DNA of 64,000 nt from SHXR01 sp046160305. Lineage in GTDB: Bacteria; Pseudomonadota; Gammaproteobacteria; Burkholderiales; SG8-39. The stretch is from contig JBJXGX010000176.1 of the NCBI GenBank assembly GCA_046160305.1, positions 1 through 64,000 on the forward strand. The letters are read 5' to 3'. Each line of letters opens with the position of its first letter. Within the stretch, counting starts at the first letter, position 1. Positions 61,234 through 64,000 of the stretch are shown in pieces. The position numbers and the translations under genes were made by a program. Below the pieces are notes generated by a model. That model made no database searches and was not told where the DNA came from. It was given only the letters and a program-made list of their open reading frames with translations.

Positions 61234-62835
61234 TCAATCGGTCTCGGCGATCGCGCCCGACCACGGTGACATGACATCGCCGATTCCAAACCGCTCGCCG
61301 GTGACGGGATCATCCAGGACGGCGCTTGGGCAGGCGAAATTCGTCGGGTAGACGAGATGCTCCGTCAGCTGGATCGGAAAGTGCGCGGCCAGCCGATCGC
61401 GCGTTGTCTGCGGCAATCCAGGATCGACGCCGACCACCTCCCCACCGCTCGCGTCGATGCGCGGCTGATGGAATGCCGCTTCCAGACTGAGGCCATGATC
61501 AACGAGCATCGAGGTGAGCTGCAAGATGGCCGGGAAAATCTTGCGTCCGCCCGACGCACCGATGGCAAATGACGGCCCGCCGTCGCGGCGTACGATCACC
61601 GGGCACATGTTGGTGAGCGGCCGTTTATCCGGTCCGAGCGAATTGGGTTTGCCCGGCGCCGGATCGAACCACATGATGCCGTTGTTCATCAGGATGCCGC
61701 TCGATGGCAGGACCAGCTTGCTGCCAAACACCGACAGGAGCGTCTGCGTGACCGCCACCATGTTGCCGTGCCGGTCGATGACGTTGAAGTGGGTGGTGCA
61801 GCCGGGATCACGCGCGTCTTTGATTTCGCCCATGCCCTGCAGGCGACGCGCATACGCCGCCCGCAATACGCCGGCGTAGGTGATGAACGCGGCCGCGTCG
61901 GGCCCGGAAGGCGTGAAGCGTTGCGCGGCCAGTTGATGCAGCGCTTCGGCCATGCTTGCTCCGCCAGTGAGACCCGGCGCGAGGAAGACGCGTGCATCGC
62001 GGTACGGGCACTCAAGCGGCGGAACAACGCGCGCACGGTAGGCACGGAGGTCCTCGCGCGTCAGATTGCCGCCAAGCGATTTCAGATCGCTCGCGATGCT
62101 CGCTGCTATCTCACCGTCGTACAAGTCGCGCCGGCCCGCGATCGCGAGGCGACGCAAAGTATCGGCAAGCCCCGTAAGCATGAGATGACCGGGCGATGCG
62201 CCGGCTGCCGTCACCGGTGGCAGACCATTCGGCAGCCAGATGCTTTTGGTCGACGGATAACGCACGAGCTCGCCCGCCATCGTCGCGACCTTCAGGGTCA
62301 GGAACCAATCGATGGGCATTCCCGCTTCAGCCAATGCAATCGCGGGCGCCAGCGCTTCGCCAAATGGCATCGAACCGAATCGTTCGAGGGCAAGGCCAAG
62401 CCCGTCCGCGACGCCGGGGACGGTGGCGGACATCGGACCATGGACATTGCGGTCGTCCCTTACCGACGGCCAGGTGAACAGATCGGTCGTCGTGCCCCCG
62501 GTGAGAGGATAGTCGCGCGTGTCGAGTGAGCGAGGCGAGACCGGTCCGAAATCTACGACCTCGACACGCTGCTCCTTGGCGAGATAAATGAGCATGTAGC
62601 CAATGCCGCCCAATCCGCTGTTCCAAGGTTCGATCGATGCGAGCGCGAAGCCCGTCGCCACGGCGGCGTCGATCGCGTTGCCGCCCGCTGCGAGAATATC
62701 GGCGCCAACCTGGGCGGCGACCCGGTGCTGCGCCGCGACCACGCCGCGTGTTGATCGCGCGATTGGTTTGTTGATGACCCAGTTCTGCGTCAAATGCGGG
62801 CGCGGGACCGGGCCGGATACGGATACGGATGTCAT
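61234..62835 (-). CDS. Gamma-glutamyltransferase family protein
   Basis: NTN-hydrolase of the GGT family, 533 aa, cleaving itself into two subunits before a threonine. The nucleophile is in GCTTHFNVIDRHGNMVAV (likely Thr after GCT), and the sub-unit interface motifs LGGIGYMLIY and GASGGRKIFPAILQL are present. There is no signal peptide, unlike classical periplasmic GGT, so it is probably cytosolic and may act on another gamma-glutamyl or amide substrate. It starts 24 bases before the end of the next gene and shares its orientation. Confidence 0.83.
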   Translation of the reverse strand: MTSVSVSGPVPRPHLTQNWVINKPIARSTRGVVAAQHRVAAQVGADILAAGGNAIDAAVATGFALASIEPWNSGLGGIGYMLIYLAKEQRVEVVDFGPVSPRSLDTRDYPLTGGTTTDLFTWPSVRDDRNVHGPMSATVPGVADGLGLALERFGSMPFGEALAPAIALAEAGMPIDWFLTLKVATMAGELVRYPSTKSIWLPNGLPPVTAAGASPGHLMLTGLADTLRRLAIAGRRDLYDGEIAASIASDLKSLGGNLTREDLRAYRARVVPPLECPYRDARVFLAPGLTGGASMAEALHQLAAQRFTPSGPDAAAFITYAGVLRAAYARRLQGMGEIKDARDPGCTTHFNVIDRHGNMVAVTQTLLSVFGSKLVLPSSGILMNNGIMWFDPAPGKPNSLGPDKRPLTNMCPVIVRRDGGPSFAIGASGGRKIFPAILQLTSMLVDHGLSLEAAFHQPRIDASGGEVVGVDPGLPQTTRDRLAAHFPIQLTEHLVYPTNFACPSAVLDDPVTGERFGIGDVMSPWSGAIAETD

Positions 62836-62859
62836 GCGTGCCTCGCCACCGGCTGGCGG

Positions 62860-64000
62860 CTACTTGTCCTCGGTGCGATAGCGTTTTTCGCGCACGTCGG
62901 CGGTGATGCCGTGCGCGATCATGCCTTCGGCCACGCAGATGCGACCCATGATCGGCGCGATCTCGCGGCTCGCCGCCTTGGTCAGATGCTGGTAGGTCAA
63001 GGTCTTGATGAATTTGCCGGCCCAGAGGCCACCGGTGAAGCGCGCGGCTTTGGCGGTGGGGAGCGGGTGATTGGTCCCGATGCCTTGGTCGCCGTAGGCA
63101 ACCGTACTTTCCTCGCCGACGAATAGGCTTCCGTAGTTCTCGAGGTTCTTCAAGTAGTAATCGTTCTTGGAGGTCATGACTTCCAGGTGTTCGGGCGCGT
63201 ACTCATCGCAAGCGATGACCGCCTCGGCGTCGTTTTCGACGACCATGATCTCGCCGTGATCGCGCCATGCGGGACTATCGGGACCGTGCTCGGCCGGTCC
63301 GAGCAGATCGGTCGCGACCAGTGACGGGTCCGCGCTCTCGTCCGCCACGATCAGGATCTCGGTGGGGCCGGCGAGCAGATCGATGCCCACTTGTCCGAAC
63401 AACTGTCGCTTGGCTTCTGCGACGAATGGATTGCCCGCGCCGGTAATCAGATCAACCGCCTTCATGCCGACGCAGCCATGCACCATGGCGGCCATCGCCT
63501 GCGCGCCACCCAGGTTGTAGATTTCGTCGGCGCCGGAAGTAGCGAGCGCGTAGAGCGTGTAGTTGTACATGCCGGAGGCATCCGAGGTGGCGCGCAGGCG
63601 GAAATGTGATCGACACCCGCCGCTTTTCGCGGTACCGACGCTCATGATCGCGGATGCAACGAGCGGAAACTTTCCACTGGGTACACGGCAACCGACGCGC
63701 GAGATCGGGATCATCTTCTGTCCGAGGACGATGCCGGGCTCGATCTCGGTTTCGCAATTCTGCAAGGTCTCGAGCTGCTTCTTCGCAAAGCTGGTTACCT
63801 GCCTCAATGCGTACTTGAAATCCGCCTTGAAGGTCTCCGGCAGCTCGCGCTCGGCCTTGCGGATCTGATCCGGCGAGACCTTGAATTCCGGGTTGTCCCA
63901 TTTGTCGAACTGCTTGGCGTAGCGACGGATCGCTTCGTCGCGATTTTGCGCGATGTCCGCAAGCATGGCTCGCACGGCTTCCTCGAGCTTGGTCTTGTCT
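62860..64000 (-). CDS. Histidinol dehydrogenase-like protein, 5' end beyond window
   Basis: HisD-family NAD dehydrogenase running off the window's end; the first complete codons here read DKTKLEEAVRAMLA. It resembles the sulfopropanediol/HpsN-type branch (GTNHPLPTAKAARFTGGLWA, GKFIKTLTYQHL) more than biosynthetic HisD, so the hisD name is not given. The text GADEIYNLGGAQAMAAM and GPTEILIVADESADP is intact. Two oddities: residues near SGGCRSHFRLRATS are read in a shifted frame (see findings), and the usual Q-A-E-H metal ligand reads GPAEHG, with Pro at the Gln position. It precedes the GGT gene by 24 bases. Confidence 0.72.
   Translation of the reverse strand, partial: DKTKLEEAVRAMLADIAQNRDEAIRRYAKQFDKWDNPEFKVSPDQIRKAERELPETFKADFKYALRQVTSFAKKQLETLQNCETEIEPGIVLGQKMIPISRVGCRVPSGKFPLVASAIMSVGTAKSGGCRSHFRLRATSDASGMYNYTLYALATSGADEIYNLGGAQAMAAMVHGCVGMKAVDLITGAGNPFVAEAKRQLFGQVGIDLLAGPTEILIVADESADPSLVATDLLGPAEHGPDSPAWRDHGEIMVVENDAEAVIACDEYAPEHLEVMTSKNDYYLKNLENYGSLFVGEESTVAYGDQGIGTNHPLPTAKAARFTGGLWAGKFIKTLTYQHLTKAASREIAPIMGRICVAEGMIAHGITADVREKRYRTEDK

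Noticed and set aside
1..64000. CRISPR array, rRNA, tRNA, prophage or integrase genes
   Set aside because: No regular spaced repeats, no tRNA or rRNA segments and no integrase or transposase motifs were seen by eye. A tRNA covariance search could still find one.
62860..64000. Biosynthetic hisD
   Set aside because: No other his genes are nearby, and the GTNHPLPTAKAARFTGGLW text fits the sulfopropanediol-dehydrogenase-like branch better.

Overview
The window looks like chromosomal DNA of a betaproteobacterium, probably Burkholderiales-like. The signs are high GC, several Bug/TctC-type solute-binding proteins, and an EarP/EF-P pair of the arginine-rhamnosylation type. Operons are tightly packed, with many 4-base ATGA start/stop overlaps. 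The assignment is inference from gene content; there is no rRNA or other marker gene to confirm it.

Region 1 (about 0.6-20.5 kb) is a phosphorus-scavenging island. In order it holds: an Ugp-like ABC importer with a metallophosphoesterase (656-5733, +); a phosphite import and oxidation operon ptxABCD (9237-5780, -); a secreted glycerophosphodiesterase (9464-10801, +); an HD-domain PhnZ-family oxygenase followed by phnCDE (10997-14405, +); and a complete C-P lyase core phnGHIJKLM (20461-14474, -). Five sites with 11-base-phased PhoB-box repeats lie before these five transcription units, so the island is probably one phosphate-starvation regulon. It covers phosphodiesters, phosphite and phosphonates. 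No phnF, phnN, phnP, ptxE or phnY is present.

Region 2 (20.5-30.3 kb) mixes intact genes with decayed ones. Intact genes are two Bug proteins, a LivK-like binding protein, earP, efp and a class IV aminotransferase. Relics are a HipA-like kinase fragment, a molybdenum hydroxylase large subunit, a dihydroorotase and a deletion scar joining a Bug gene to an Asp/Glu-racemase-family gene.

Region 3 (30.5-46.4 kb) is mainly envelope and signalling: a Gram-negative sortase with its VIT/VWA substrate, a phosphonatase-like HAD hydrolase, a DMT transporter, an unknown helical protein, an amidohydrolase, a hybrid histidine kinase, a CHASE2-PAS-GGDEF-EAL protein and a LysM/FecR gene split by an in-frame stop.

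Region 4 (46.6-58.6 kb, nearly all -) is a probable catabolic cluster: amidase, 4,5-dihydroxyphthalate-decarboxylase-like protein, Rieske dioxygenase alpha and beta, a molybdenum hydroxylase whose [2Fe-2S] subunit is fused to CoxG, an ABM-domain protein, two GST-family proteins and an MFS transporter. It suggests breakdown of an aromatic or N-heteroaromatic amide or acid; the substrate is unknown. Region 5 (58.8-64 kb) has an HtrA-like protease, alanine dehydrogenase, a gamma-glutamyltransferase-family protein and a histidinol-dehydrogenase-like gene running off the window.
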